A program made the position numbers and the translations under genes. A stretch of DNA of 43,877 bases from Sinorhizobium sp. 6-70 (GTDB taxonomy: Bacteria > Pseudomonadota > Alphaproteobacteria > Rhizobiales > Rhizobiaceae): positions 103,167-147,043 of the forward strand of contig NZ_JASKLS010000016.1 in the NCBI RefSeq assembly GCF_030124375.1. The letters run 5' to 3'. The notes under the pieces are model-generated. The model made no database searches and had not been told where the DNA came from. It was given only the letters and a program-made list of their open reading frames with translations. This document shows, piece after piece, positions 15,499 through 24,575 of this stretch; the first letter of the stretch is position 1; every line of letters begins with the position of its first letter.

Positions 15499-16194
15499 TT
15501 AATCGACCTCGCACAGGCGATAGCCGACGCCGGTCTCGGTCGTGATGTATTGGGGCTGGTCCGGGCTGCGCTCTATCTTCTGGCGGAGCTGGCGGACATA
15601 GACGCGAAGATACTGGACGTCGGTCGACCCGCCCCAAACCTGGTTCAACAGATACTGGTGCGTGATGACCTTGCCTGCATGCTGCACGAGCACGCGCAGA
15701 ATATCGTACTCCTTCGGCGACAGCTTGATCTCCTTGTCCCCGATCTTCACGATGCGTTTGACGAGGTCGACCGAAAGTTCACCGGTTTTGAAGACCGGCC
15801 GCTCTCCCTGCTGCTGCAACCTGTGCCGAAGCGCGACCCGGATGCGCGCCGCGAGTTCCTTCATGCCGAACGGCTTGGTGACATAGTCGTCAGCCCCGAT
15901 CTCCAGCGCCCGGACGATACCGGTCTCGTCGGTGCGGCTGGAGAGAATGACGATCGGCAAATCCAGAGCGTCTTCGTTTCGCCATTTGGCAAGGAGGTCG
16001 TGGCCGGGCATGTCGGGCAGGCCGAGATCGAGCAGGATCAGGTCTGGCTGATCCGCACCCACCTGGGCGATCGCGTCCTTGGCATTGATCGCTTCCATCA
16101 CCTGATAGCCTTCCGTCGTCAGGCCCACGCGAAGCAGCTTCCGGATCGCCGGTTCATCGTCCACGACCAGTATTTTCACAGCAGAGATCGTCAT
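15499..16194 (-). CDS. kdpE: Response regulator KdpE
   Basis: This is an OmpR-type response regulator that switches on kdpFABC when phosphorylated by KdpD. It has 231 residues. The receiver domain has the acidic pair Asp12/Asp13, the phosphorylated Asp56 (LLDLGLPD) and the conserved lysine in VTKPFG. The C-terminal winged helix ends YITTETGVGYRL. The ATG overlaps the kdpD stop as ATGA, so both are made in step. The ptsN-like gene follows 50 bp later. Confidence 0.94.
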   Translation of the reverse strand: MTISAVKILVVDDEPAIRKLLRVGLTTEGYQVMEAINAKDAIAQVGADQPDLILLDLGLPDMPGHDLLAKWRNEDALDLPIVILSSRTDETGIVRALEIGADDYVTKPFGMKELAARIRVALRHRLQQQGERPVFKTGELSVDLVKRIVKIGDKEIKLSPKEYDILRVLVQHAGKVITHQYLLNQVWGGSTDVQYLRVYVRQLRQKIERSPDQPQYITTETGVGYRLCEVD

Positions 16195-18896
16195 GTCAGA
16201 TTTTCCAGATTTGGGTTTTCCGCCGGGATGGGCATCCTGATCGTAAAGATCGCACCCGACCGGTCCGTCCTGTTTCCGGCCGAAATCGTACCGCCCATCG
16301 CCTCGACAAATCCCCTGCCGATGGAAAGGCCGAGGCCGGTGCCAGCCCGGACATGATCACGTTTTTCGACGCGATAGAAGGAATCGAACACACGCTCGAG
16401 GTCGCCGCTCGGAATGCCCGGCCCCTCGTCCATGACCTGCAGCAAAACGACGCTGCCGTCGGCCCAGCCGCGGATCTGGATCGTGGAGGTCGGCGCGGCG
16501 TATTTGGCGGCATTGTCGAGAAGATTGAACAGCACCTGCTCGAACAGGACGGGGTCAAGCCTCAACATCGGCAGGTCCGGCGGAATGTCGATCAGCGTCC
16601 TGTGGTTTGCCAGGATCTTGTTCGCCCGGCGCAATGCGGTGCCGACGATGTCGCCGACGTAATGCGAGGAGGCGTTCGGTTGCGTCGCACCGGATTCGAT
16701 CCTGGTCATGTCGAGGAGGTTGGTGATGAACCGGTTGAGACGCTCGGATTCGTCGACGACGGTCGAAAGGAGGTCCACGCGATCGTCCTCCGGCATGGAG
16801 GCCGAATAATCACGCAAGGTGCCCGCCGCTCCCATGATCGCCGCAAGCGGTGTCTTGAGATCATGGGAAATCGACGTCAACAGCGCGGAGCGAAGCCTGT
16901 CGGCCTCGGCCGCCAGTCTGGCACGATCGACGTCGGCGACAAGCTGGATGCGCTCGATGGCAAGCGCCGCCTGATCGGCCAGGGCATCGAAAAGCCGCTG
17001 TTGCTCCGGTGTCAGCAGCGGTCCCTGCTTGTCATTGTCGAGCCCCACCACACCGATCGCCGTGCGGCCGGTCTTAAGGGGAAGGTAGAGGCGTTTTGCG
17101 CCCGGCAGCGTGTCGGCTCCCCGCCCCGCCGGCCGATCATGTTCCCATGCCCAACGGGCGGCGGCGATGTCGGCATCCACCAGCGTGTCGTCCGGTGGAT
17201 AACCCGCCTTGACCTCGATCGTATCTTCCTCCGGAAGGAGAATGACGACACGCACCTTCAGCATCGAGGCGATCTGGTACGCCGTGGCCCACAGCACGTC
17301 GTCCAATGTGCCGGTGCTCGCGAGCTTCTTCGAGAAGAGATAGAGGTCTTCGGTCGCCCTCGCCCGCTGCCGCGCAGCGATCGCCTGCCGCTGCACGCGC
17401 GCCGTCAGATTGCTCGCGATCACCGCGACCACGAGAAAGAAGACGAGCGCCAGAACGCTTTCCGGGTCTTCGATCGTCAGGGTGTAGCGCGGATCGAGAA
17501 AGAAGAAGTTGAAAGCAAAAGCGCTCGCGACGCAGGCATAGAGCGCCGGCCACAGTCCGGCGGTCAGCGCCGAAGTCAGCACAGCCATCAGGAAGACGAG
17601 CGCGATGTTCTGGACGTCCAGAATCTGATCCAGCAGCGCGCCAAGGGCGAGTGCGACGGTGATATAGACCGTGCTCAAGAGATAGGGTCGGAGCTTGACC
17701 TGTGTCGGAGGGGGCGCGGTCTTGATGCCGCGCTGCTCGGCCGGCGTCGCCGTTGCGCCCGAAACCACGTGCACGCTGATGTCGCCGGCATGCCCGATCA
17801 GGTCATGGGACACTGATCCTTCGACGAGCTCGCGCCATCGGGACTTGCTGGGCTTTCCGACGATCACTTGCGTAAAATTGTTCGCCGCCGCGTGGCGAAG
17901 GATTTCGCCCGCCACGTTCTGCCCGGGAACGGTCGTTGCCTCTCCGCCCAATTGCTCCGCAAGCCGCAGATGCGCCGCAAGCCGGTCCTGGTCGGCGTCG
18001 GAGAGGCTGACCGAGCGTGACGTCTCGACGTGAAGCGCCGCCCAGGGTGCACGCAATCGATCGGCCTGACGCTTGGCGTAGCGGACAAGCGACGCTCCGC
18101 GCGGCCGTTCGTCGATGCAGACGAGCACCCGGTCTCCCGCCGCCCAAGGGCCTGGAATGGCGTGCGCCTGCATGTGGCTGACGAGCTGTTCGTCGACGCG
18201 CTGCGCCGTGCGACGCAAGGCGAGTTCGCGCAGGGCCGTTAGGTTGCCGGGTGAAAAGTAGTTCTGGATCGCCCGTTTCGCTGTCTTCGGCAGGTACACC
18301 TTGCCCTCATGCAGGCGCTTGATCAGGTCATCGGGAGTGAGATCGATGATCTCGATGTCGTCGGCCCGATCGATGATCGAGTCCGGCACGGTCTCGCGCA
18401 CCCGGATGCGCGTGATCTGCGCGACCACGTCATTGAGGCTTTCGATGTGCTGGACATTCAGCGTGGTGTAGACGTCGACGCCCCGGGCGAGGATTTCCTC
18501 GACGTCGAGATAGCGCTTGGCATGGCGGCTGCCGTCGACATTCGTGTGGGCAAGCTCGTCGACGAGAACCAATTCCGGGCGGCGCGCGAGGATGGCGTCA
18601 ATGTCCATCTCGTCGAGGAGGTGGCCCTTGTAGTCGACCCTCTTGCGCGGGACGACCTCGAACCCTTCGGCAAGCGCTTTGGTCTCCTTGCGACCATGGG
18701 TCTCGACGACGCCGATGACGACATCCACGCCCTCGGCCTTGCGCGCCCTGCCCGAGACCAGCATTTCATAGGTCTTGCCGACGCCGGGCGCGGCACCGAG
18801 GAAGATCTTCAGGCGGCCGCGCGTTTCGCGTTCGGCATTTTCAAGGAGAGCGTCCGGCGAGGGTCGGGCATCAGTACCGTGTCTCTCGTCAACCAT
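16191..18896 (-). CDS. kdpD: Potassium sensor histidine kinase KdpD
   Basis: This membrane sensor of potassium limitation and osmotic stress has 901 residues and the full KdpD layout. The N-terminal KdpD domain has Walker A (GAAPGVGKT, 34-42). A universal-stress-like domain lies at about 255-380. Four membrane segments fall between about 405 and 497, followed by a GAF-like region (510-650). The phosphorylated His678 is in SISHDLKTPL, and the ATPase domain has NLLDNAAKY, DEGPGIP and GTGLGLSIG. Start ATG 18896 follows GAGGAAAG. It lies 60 bp after kdpC and overlaps kdpE. In E. coli, IIA(Ntr) binds KdpD and stimulates its kinase activity; a IIA gene is in this operon. Confidence 0.95.
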   Translation of the reverse strand: MVDERHGTDARPSPDALLENAERETRGRLKIFLGAAPGVGKTYEMLVSGRARKAEGVDVVIGVVETHGRKETKALAEGFEVVPRKRVDYKGHLLDEMDIDAILARRPELVLVDELAHTNVDGSRHAKRYLDVEEILARGVDVYTTLNVQHIESLNDVVAQITRIRVRETVPDSIIDRADDIEIIDLTPDDLIKRLHEGKVYLPKTAKRAIQNYFSPGNLTALRELALRRTAQRVDEQLVSHMQAHAIPGPWAAGDRVLVCIDERPRGASLVRYAKRQADRLRAPWAALHVETSRSVSLSDADQDRLAAHLRLAEQLGGEATTVPGQNVAGEILRHAAANNFTQVIVGKPSKSRWRELVEGSVSHDLIGHAGDISVHVVSGATATPAEQRGIKTAPPPTQVKLRPYLLSTVYITVALALGALLDQILDVQNIALVFLMAVLTSALTAGLWPALYACVASAFAFNFFFLDPRYTLTIEDPESVLALVFFLVVAVIASNLTARVQRQAIAARQRARATEDLYLFSKKLASTGTLDDVLWATAYQIASMLKVRVVILLPEEDTIEVKAGYPPDDTLVDADIAAARWAWEHDRPAGRGADTLPGAKRLYLPLKTGRTAIGVVGLDNDKQGPLLTPEQQRLFDALADQAALAIERIQLVADVDRARLAAEADRLRSALLTSISHDLKTPLAAIMGAAGTLRDYSASMPEDDRVDLLSTVVDESERLNRFITNLLDMTRIESGATQPNASSHYVGDIVGTALRRANKILANHRTLIDIPPDLPMLRLDPVLFEQVLFNLLDNAAKYAAPTSTIQIRGWADGSVVLLQVMDEGPGIPSGDLERVFDSFYRVEKRDHVRAGTGLGLSIGRGFVEAMGGTISAGNRTDRSGAIFTIRMPIPAENPNLENLT

Positions 18897-18956
18897 TGAT
18901 CTTTCCTCGTTGAAGGCACCGAAGCCCGTCGTAAAACGGGCCTCGACGCCTTCGTC

Positions 18957-19526
18957 TTATTGCGCGCCTGCGCCATCGAGCGCAAGGTTGAGGGCCAACA
19001 CATTCACTCGCGGCTCACCCATGAAACCGAGCTCGCGCGCTTCGATATGACCATCGACCATTGCGCTCACCGTTGCTTCGTCCATGCCTCGGGCCCTGGC
19101 GACGCGCGGCACCTGGAAATAGGTGGCTTCCGGTGAAATATGCGGATCGAGGCCGCTGCCGGAAGTGGTGACGAGGTCCATCGGCACCGGCGACGAGGGG
19201 TTTTCCGCTTTCAGCCCCTCGGTATCGGTCTTGATGCGGTCGATCAGCTTCGCGCTGGTCGGGCCGAGGTTGGAGCCGCTTGATCCGGCAGCGTTGTAAC
19301 CGTCGCCGGCGGCAGAAGGACGGCCATGGAAGTAGCCCTCACCGCTGAAGGCCTGGCCGATCAGTTCGGAGCCGATCACCTTGCCGTCCTTCTCGATCAG
19401 GCTGCCATTGGCCTGATGCGGGAAAAGGGCCTGAGCGATCCCGGTCATCCCGAGGGGATAAACCAGTCCGGTTATGACGGTCAGTGCGATGATCATGACG
19501 ATCGCGGGTCTGAGTTGTTTCAACAT
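18957..19526 (-). CDS. kdpC: Potassium-transporting ATPase subunit KdpC
   Basis: This small subunit of the KdpFABC potassium pump has 189 residues. It has one N-terminal membrane helix (IVMIIALTVITGLVYPLGMTG), then a periplasmic domain. The conserved SELIGQAFSGEGYFHGRPSA stretch and GLDPHISPEA are diagnostic. The gene starts 11 bp after kdpB ends and is followed by kdpD 60 bp later. Confidence 0.94.
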   Translation of the reverse strand: MLKQLRPAIVMIIALTVITGLVYPLGMTGIAQALFPHQANGSLIEKDGKVIGSELIGQAFSGEGYFHGRPSAAGDGYNAAGSSGSNLGPTSAKLIDRIKTDTEGLKAENPSSPVPMDLVTTSGSGLDPHISPEATYFQVPRVARARGMDEATVSAMVDGHIEARELGFMGEPRVNVLALNLALDGAGAQ

Positions 19527-19537
19527 GAAGATGATCC

Positions 19538-21628
19538 TTATACGAGGCCAAACGCGGTGATGACGATGTCGATCGCCTTGATGCCGACGAAGGGCACGAT
19601 GATGCCGCCGAGGCCATAAACCAGCAGGTTTCGCGACAGCAGCGCGCCGGCTCCGATAGCCCTGTATTTCACGCCTTTCAGCGAGAGCGGGATCAACGCG
19701 ACGATGATCAGCGCGTTGAAGATGATTGCCGACAGGATTGCACTTTGCGGCGTAGCGAGCCCCATGATGTTGAGCGCACCGAGCTGCGGGTAGAAAGCAA
19801 GGAACATCGCCGGGATGATCGCGAAGTACTTCGCCACGTCATTGGCGATCGAGAAGGTTGTCAAGGCGCCGCGCGTCATCAGCAATTGCTTGCCGATCTC
19901 GACGATCTCGATGAGCTTGGTCGGATCGGAATCGAGATCGACCATGTTGCCGGCTTCGCGCGCCGCGACCGTGCCGGTGTTCATCGCGACGCCGACGTCG
20001 GCCTGGGCGAGAGCGGGCGCATCGTTGGTGCCGTCGCCGCACATCGCCACCAGCTTGCCCTTGGCCTGTTCCTCGCGGATGAGGCTGAGCTTGTTTTCGG
20101 GTGTCGCTTGCGCAAGGAAATCATCGACGCCAGCTTCCGCGGCGATCGCAGCGGCCGTCATCGGATTATCGCCGGTGATCATGACGGTCCGAATGCCCAT
20201 GCGGCGCAATTCGGCGAAGCGTTCGCGGATGCCACCTTTGACGATGTCCTTCAGGTGAACGACGCCAAGCAGCCGTCCGTCCTTGACGACGGCCAGCGGT
20301 GTGCCGCCGGACCTGGCGATTTCATCGGCGATTGCCTGGATCTCGCGAATCGCCTGCGGCTCGCGCAGGCCAACGACGCCTCCAGTCCCATTCGCGCCCC
20401 CCGCGACGGTGCGCTCCACGTGCTGAAGAACGGCATCGACAGCACCCTTGCGGATAGTGGAACCGTCGAAGTCGACGCCACTCATCCGGCTCTGCGCCGT
20501 GAACGGCACGAAGGTGGCATGCAGGCTGCTCATCTCGCGGGCGCGGATGCCATATCTCTCCTTGGCAAGCACGACGATGGAGCGGCCTTCCGGCGTCTCG
20601 TCGGCAAGCGAGGCGAGCTGAGCGGCATTGGCAAGTTCCTCGGCCGTGACACTCGTGACCGGCTTGAACTCGGTCGCCTGGCGGTTGCCGAGCGTGATCG
20701 TGCCGGTCTTGTCGAGCAGCAGCGTGTCGACATCGCCCGCCGCCTCGACCGCACGGCCCGACATGGCAAGCACGTTGAAGCGCACGAGGCGATCCATGCC
20801 CGCAATGCCGATCGCCGAGAGCAAAGCGCCGATCGTTGTCGGGATCAGCGTGACGAAGAGGGCGACAAGCACCAGAACCGGGATATAGCCGCCGGCATAG
20901 GTGGCGAAGCTCGGAATGGTGACCGTTGCGAGCAGGAAGATCAGCGTCATTCCAGCCAGCAGAATGTTGAGAGCGATCTCGTTCGGCGTCTTCTGGCGTT
21001 CCGCGCCTTCGACGAGGGAGATCATGCGATCGATGAAGGTCGAGCCCGCCGCAGCCGTGATCCGCACGCGGATCCAGTCCGAAAGGACCTGGGTACCGCC
21101 GGTGACGGCCGACCGGTCGCCGCCGGACTCACGGACGACGGGAGCGGATTCGCCGGTAATCGCCGCCTCGTTCACCGAGGCCACGCCTTCGATCACCTCG
21201 CCGTCGGACGGGATGATGTCGCCGGCCTCGACGAGGACGAGGTCGCCGACTTTCAAACTGGTTCCGGGCACGAGTTTGTAGTCCGCGCGGTCGCCGCCGG
21301 TCAGCAGCTTGGCCTGAGTTTCCGTGCGCGTGCGCCTTAGAGACTCGGCTTGTGCCTTGCCGCGGCCTTCGGCAACCGCTTCCGCGAAATTGGCGAAAAG
21401 CACGGTGAACCAGAGCCAGAGGACGATCTGGAACGAGAAACCGATATTGTCGCCACCGGTCGCGAGATCCCTGAACAGAAGGATGGTCGTGAGTGCGGAA
21501 ACGACGGCGACGACGAACATCACCGGGTTTTTGGCAAGGCTCCTCGGATCGAGCTTGCGGAATGCATCGCCAATGGCGGGCACGAGGATGCGAGCGTCCA
21601 TGATGCTCGCGGATTTGGACTGGCTCAT
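19538..21628 (-). CDS. kdpB: Potassium-transporting P-type ATPase KdpB
   Basis: This is the catalytic ATPase subunit of the high-affinity potassium pump, 696 residues. The phosphorylated Asp306 lies in DKTGT. The actuator loop TGES is at 158-161; Ser161 there is equivalent in position to the inhibitory phosphoserine known in E. coli KdpB (Ser162). MITGDNPMTAAAIA and GDGTNDAPAL complete the P-domain. Membrane helices flank these domains, with the IPTTIGALLSAIG pore helix near residue 262. The 221-bp stretch between kdpA and kdpB carries an extra small ORF. Confidence 0.96.
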   Translation of the reverse strand: MSQSKSASIMDARILVPAIGDAFRKLDPRSLAKNPVMFVVAVVSALTTILLFRDLATGGDNIGFSFQIVLWLWFTVLFANFAEAVAEGRGKAQAESLRRTRTETQAKLLTGGDRADYKLVPGTSLKVGDLVLVEAGDIIPSDGEVIEGVASVNEAAITGESAPVVRESGGDRSAVTGGTQVLSDWIRVRITAAAGSTFIDRMISLVEGAERQKTPNEIALNILLAGMTLIFLLATVTIPSFATYAGGYIPVLVLVALFVTLIPTTIGALLSAIGIAGMDRLVRFNVLAMSGRAVEAAGDVDTLLLDKTGTITLGNRQATEFKPVTSVTAEELANAAQLASLADETPEGRSIVVLAKERYGIRAREMSSLHATFVPFTAQSRMSGVDFDGSTIRKGAVDAVLQHVERTVAGGANGTGGVVGLREPQAIREIQAIADEIARSGGTPLAVVKDGRLLGVVHLKDIVKGGIRERFAELRRMGIRTVMITGDNPMTAAAIAAEAGVDDFLAQATPENKLSLIREEQAKGKLVAMCGDGTNDAPALAQADVGVAMNTGTVAAREAGNMVDLDSDPTKLIEIVEIGKQLLMTRGALTTFSIANDVAKYFAIIPAMFLAFYPQLGALNIMGLATPQSAILSAIIFNALIIVALIPLSLKGVKYRAIGAGALLSRNLLVYGLGGIIVPFVGIKAIDIVITAFGLV

Positions 21629-21669
21629 AGGAGACTCCAGCTTGAAGTTTGTGAACGCCCGGCGAGCAA

Positions 21670-21840
21670 TCAGCTCACTGCGAACAGAAGGGTGAACGCC
21701 TTGCCGATGAGCACGAGGAGCGTCATCCCACCTACGATCAGGCAGAGGATGGTCGAGACCCGTGGCGGCGCCTCTTCCCGCGCCGAATGTTCGACGCGGG
21801 AAGGGAACGACGTATGTGGTTGACGGATTATCCGGGCCAT
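21670..21840 (-). CDS. 56-aa membrane peptide between kdpA and kdpB
   Basis: The frame starts MARIIRQPHTSFPSRVEHSA and ends in one membrane helix (residues about 33-55, STILCLIVGGMTLLVLIGKA). Its ATG lies 9 bp after the kdpA stop, and the gene ends 41 bp before kdpB, so it fills most of an otherwise odd gap in a tightly packed operon. It is not KdpF, which is found at the usual place before kdpA. I know no named family. A role as an accessory or assembly subunit of the Kdp complex is an inference from position. Confidence 0.65.
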   Translation of the reverse strand: MARIIRQPHTSFPSRVEHSAREEAPPRVSTILCLIVGGMTLLVLIGKAFTLLFAVS

Positions 21841-21849
21841 GACGCCACC

Positions 21850-23553
21850 TCAGAAGGTCTGTCCGAGAAGCATGGCGAGATGCTCGACGATCGGGCCGAC
21901 GGCGAGGGCCGGGAAGAACGTCAACCCGCCAACGATCAGGATGACGCCGCCCAGGAGGCCGACGAACAGTGCGCCGTCGGTGGGGAACGTCCCGGCGGAG
22001 GCGGGCACGGTCTTCTTGGTTACGAGCGAGCCGGCGATCGCGAGTGCCGGAATGATGATCAGGAAGCGTCCGATCAGCATCGCAAGACCGATGGTGATGT
22101 TGTACCAGGGCGTATTCCCGGTCAGACCGCCGAAGGCAGAGCCATTGTTCGCCGCACCCGACGTATAGGCGTAGAGGATCTCCGAGAAGCCGTGCGGGCC
22201 CGCATTTCCGATCGAGGCGACGCCCGTAGGCAGGACCGCGGCAATAGCTGTAAAGATCAGCATCGCTGCCGGCAGGCAGAGAACGGCGAGGACGGCCATC
22301 TTGACCTCCTTCGCCTCGATCTTCTTTCCGAGATATTCCGGCGTACGCCCGACCATCAGCCCGGCAACGAAGATCGCGAGAACGACGAACAGCAGGATGC
22401 CGTAGAACCCCGCGCCGACGCCGCCGACGATGATCTCACCCAGCTCCATATTGATGAGCGGAATGAGGCCGCCGAGTGCCGTGAAGCTGCCATGCATGGC
22501 GTTGACCGCGCCGCAGGAAGCAGCTGTGGTGATCACAGCAAAAAGCGCCGACATGGAAATTCCGAAGCGGACCTCCTTGCCTTCCATGTTGCCACCTTCG
22601 AGGCCAAAGGCATGGACGAGCGGATTGCCTGCGGCTTCCGCCCAATAGCAGACGACAACGCCGGCAAGGAAAAGAGCGCTCATGGTCGCTAAGATGGCCC
22701 AGCCCTGCCGCTGGTTACCGACCATGCGGCCGAAGACGTTGGTCATAGCCGCGCCGATCGCGAAGATCGACACCATCTGGATCAGGTTCGAGATCGCGTC
22801 CGGATTCTCAAAGGGATGCGCCGCATTGGCATTGAAGAAACCGCCGCCATTGGTGCCCAGCATCTTGATGGCGATTTGCGAGGCGACAGGCCCGACGGCT
22901 ATCGTCTGCTGCGCGCCTTCAAGCGTCGCGGCGTTGACGTAGGCACCGAGGGTCTGGGGTATGCCAAGATAGACGTAGACGAGCGTCAGCGCGACGCAGA
23001 TAGGCAGCAGCACGTAAAGCGTGCTTCGGGTCATATCGACCCAGAAATTGCCAACCGATCTTACCGATGCCCTGGCGAAGCCGCGGATCAAGGCGACCGC
23101 GATGGCCATGCCGGTTGCAGCCGAGACGAAATTCTGCACCGTCAGTCCGGCCATTTGCACGAGGTAGGACATCGTGCTTTCGCCGCCGTAGTTCTGCCAA
23201 TTGGTGTTGGTCATGAAGCTCGCCGCTGTGTTGAAGGCGAGTTCCGGCGGAACGGCGCCCATGCCGGCCGGATTGAACGGCAATGTACCCTGAAGGCGCT
23301 GAAGGAAATAGAGGAGCAGGAAGCCGGCGAGGTTGAAGAACAAAAGCGCCGCGGCATAGGCTGTCCAGTGCTGTTCCTCGCGTTCGCTCGTCCCGGCGAT
23401 CCGATAGAGGCCGCGCTCGATCGGCCCGAAGATGAGCGAAAAAATGGTGCGCTCGCCGTTGAAGACGCGCGTCATGTAACCGCCAAGCGGTTTCACGAGC
23501 AAAATGACGATCCCGCAGAAGACGAGAATCTGTATCCATCCATTGAGAGTCAT
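21850..23553 (-). CDS. kdpA: Potassium-transporting ATPase subunit KdpA
   Basis: This is the potassium channel-like subunit, 567 residues, about ten membrane helices. Selectivity-filter segments of the Trk/Ktr/Kdp fold are visible: SFMTNTNWQNYGGES, MLGTNGGGFFNANAAHPFENP, ISMSALFAVITTAASCGAVN and SGAANNGSAFGGL. The start is 27 bp after the kdpF stop. Length and motifs are complete. Confidence 0.96.
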   Translation of the reverse strand: MTLNGWIQILVFCGIVILLVKPLGGYMTRVFNGERTIFSLIFGPIERGLYRIAGTSEREEQHWTAYAAALLFFNLAGFLLLYFLQRLQGTLPFNPAGMGAVPPELAFNTAASFMTNTNWQNYGGESTMSYLVQMAGLTVQNFVSAATGMAIAVALIRGFARASVRSVGNFWVDMTRSTLYVLLPICVALTLVYVYLGIPQTLGAYVNAATLEGAQQTIAVGPVASQIAIKMLGTNGGGFFNANAAHPFENPDAISNLIQMVSIFAIGAAMTNVFGRMVGNQRQGWAILATMSALFLAGVVVCYWAEAAGNPLVHAFGLEGGNMEGKEVRFGISMSALFAVITTAASCGAVNAMHGSFTALGGLIPLINMELGEIIVGGVGAGFYGILLFVVLAIFVAGLMVGRTPEYLGKKIEAKEVKMAVLAVLCLPAAMLIFTAIAAVLPTGVASIGNAGPHGFSEILYAYTSGAANNGSAFGGLTGNTPWYNITIGLAMLIGRFLIIIPALAIAGSLVTKKTVPASAGTFPTDGALFVGLLGGVILIVGGLTFFPALAVGPIVEHLAMLLGQTF

Positions 23554-23580
23554 AGACGTGGCTTTCCGGGTGTTGTGCGA

Positions 23581-23670
23581 TCAAAAGCGCTCAGGACGAA
23601 GGAGCGCGTAGATCAAGTAGGTGAAAAGAAACACCGTTACGGCGCCACCAAGAATGTAGTCGACGAACAT
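23581..23670 (-). CDS. kdpF: Potassium-transporting ATPase subunit KdpF
   Basis: The 29-residue single membrane helix, MFVDYILGGAVTVFLFTYLI then YALLRPERF, has the signature KdpF ending LLRPERF. KdpF stabilises the KdpABC complex in the membrane. It lies 27 bp before kdpA and 15 bp after a 26-residue ORF. Confidence 0.92.
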   Translation of the reverse strand: MFVDYILGGAVTVFLFTYLIYALLRPERF

Positions 23671-23685
23671 GTTGTGTTCACACTT

Positions 23686-23766
23686 CTAAAGTTTATCGCA
23701 GGCATTGACGTAGGCAAAAGACAACGCGAAGAACAAAACCCCTATCGAGAGGACGAAGAAATCCAT
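23686..23766 (-). CDS. 26-aa membrane peptide heading the kdp operon
   Basis: The frame reads MDFFVLSIGVLFFALSFAYV and ends NACDKL: one membrane helix with a short polar tail. Similar tiny ORFs with the pattern FALSFAYVxACDxL occur just before kdpF in other bacteria (from memory). It ends 15 bp before kdpF. It is probably the first translated product of the operon, and its function is unknown. Confidence 0.7.
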   Translation of the reverse strand: MDFFVLSIGVLFFALSFAYVNACDKL

Positions 23767-23844
23767 TCGCATCACTCATATTTCTTATAACGACTGAAAC
23801 GTATCATCGCGCCAACCGCATAAATGTTCGAGAGAGGTAGAAGT

Positions 23845-23859
23845 GCAAAGAAATAAAAA
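23845..23859 (-). promoter_or_regulatory. Candidate KdpE-binding region of the kdp operon
   Basis: The plus strand reads GCAAAGAAATAAAAA; on the minus strand this is TTTTTATTTCTTTGC, preceded by TATATAAG. It lies about 79-93 bp before the first kdp ORF and resembles the T-rich E. coli KdpE site in character. A 14-of-15 match occurs at 24576-24590. The remainder of 23767-23995 is AT-rich non-coding sequence. Confidence 0.4.
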
Positions 23860-23995
23860 ACTTATATAGGTGGATTGGCTCTCGGCTGTTCAGCCGCGGA
23901 CGAACGCAACAGCGTAGGCGCGCCGCCGGGACCTCCCCGCCCTGATTGCTCATTTTGAGAACGGTGTACCGAGCGGACCGGGACTCCTGGGCCTA

Positions 23996-24271
23996 TCAAG
24001 AGGTGGGAGCAGAGCGTGAGACGGCGGGTCTGGATCGGGCAATCTTGCAGCCGATCCCGCAGCTCGACGCCCGAACCAAGCGGACGACGGTCGCAAGCAG
24101 CAGCACCGTTCCCATGAAGGCGAACATAACCATTGCAACCGGAATGAAGCGCGCCGCCTCCCTCGTCAGCGAATCCACAAAGAACGCGGCCCTTGCGTTG
24201 TTCTGCCCTGCGGGTTCGGTACCCGCCGGCTTCTGTCGTGGTCCATCTTCAGTTTGCCATCGCCAACACAA
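23996..24271 (-). CDS. Possible small membrane protein, start unclear
   Basis: In this frame a convincing segment reads ARAAFFVDSLTREAARFIPV followed by a membrane helix (AMVMFAFMGTVLLLATVV) and a basic tail. No ATG opens the frame close by; a TTG at 24271 overlaps the end of the upstream small ORF, while ATG 24239 would need a one-base shift. It may be a translationally coupled gene or one broken by a frameshift. No family is recognised. Confidence 0.3.
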   Translation of the reverse strand: MCWRWQTEDGPRQKPAGTEPAGQNNARAAFFVDSLTREAARFIPVAMVMFAFMGTVLLLATVVRLVRASSCGIGCKIARSRPAVSRSAPTS

Positions 24272-24428
24272 GGGCGACGGCTGCGACAGCTCCGCCGACC
24301 ACCGCCGTGAGCCGCAGAAACATCGCCAACTCATCGGAGTAGGACGCAACCCGCACGTTGACTTGTTGACGTTCTTGGCCGTGCGAGCTGCTGCGATGTT
24401 TTTTCTGCATGTCGAGACGAGGATCCAT
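24249..24428 (-). CDS. Possible 59-aa single-pass membrane protein
   Basis: The frame starts MDPRLDMQKKHRSSSHGQER and ends in one membrane helix (about residues 39-58, LTAVVGGAVAAVALVLAMAN). The cytoplasmic half is polar and basic. It overlaps the next small ORF. A close copy of the kdp promoter motif lies about 150 bp upstream, so the pair may respond to the same signal as kdp. No family is recognised. Confidence 0.4.
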   Translation of the reverse strand: MDPRLDMQKKHRSSSHGQERQQVNVRVASYSDELAMFLRLTAVVGGAVAAVALVLAMAN

Positions 24429-24575
24429 TCCTGCCGCTCCTTCCTTTCACCTGCCCATCGGTCCTGCCAAAGCAGTCGCCAAAATTGCGGGCAGAAGAGC
24501 TCTGGCGTCTGCGGAAACCTACCGGGCAACCTGAGCGTATCGACGTCGGCATATGTTTTCGATTGGTGAGGGAAA

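Noticed and set aside
19745..21340. 531-codon open frame antisense to kdpB
   Set aside because: Its composition is that of a shadow frame, it has no ribosome site, and kdpB motifs on the other strand are complete.
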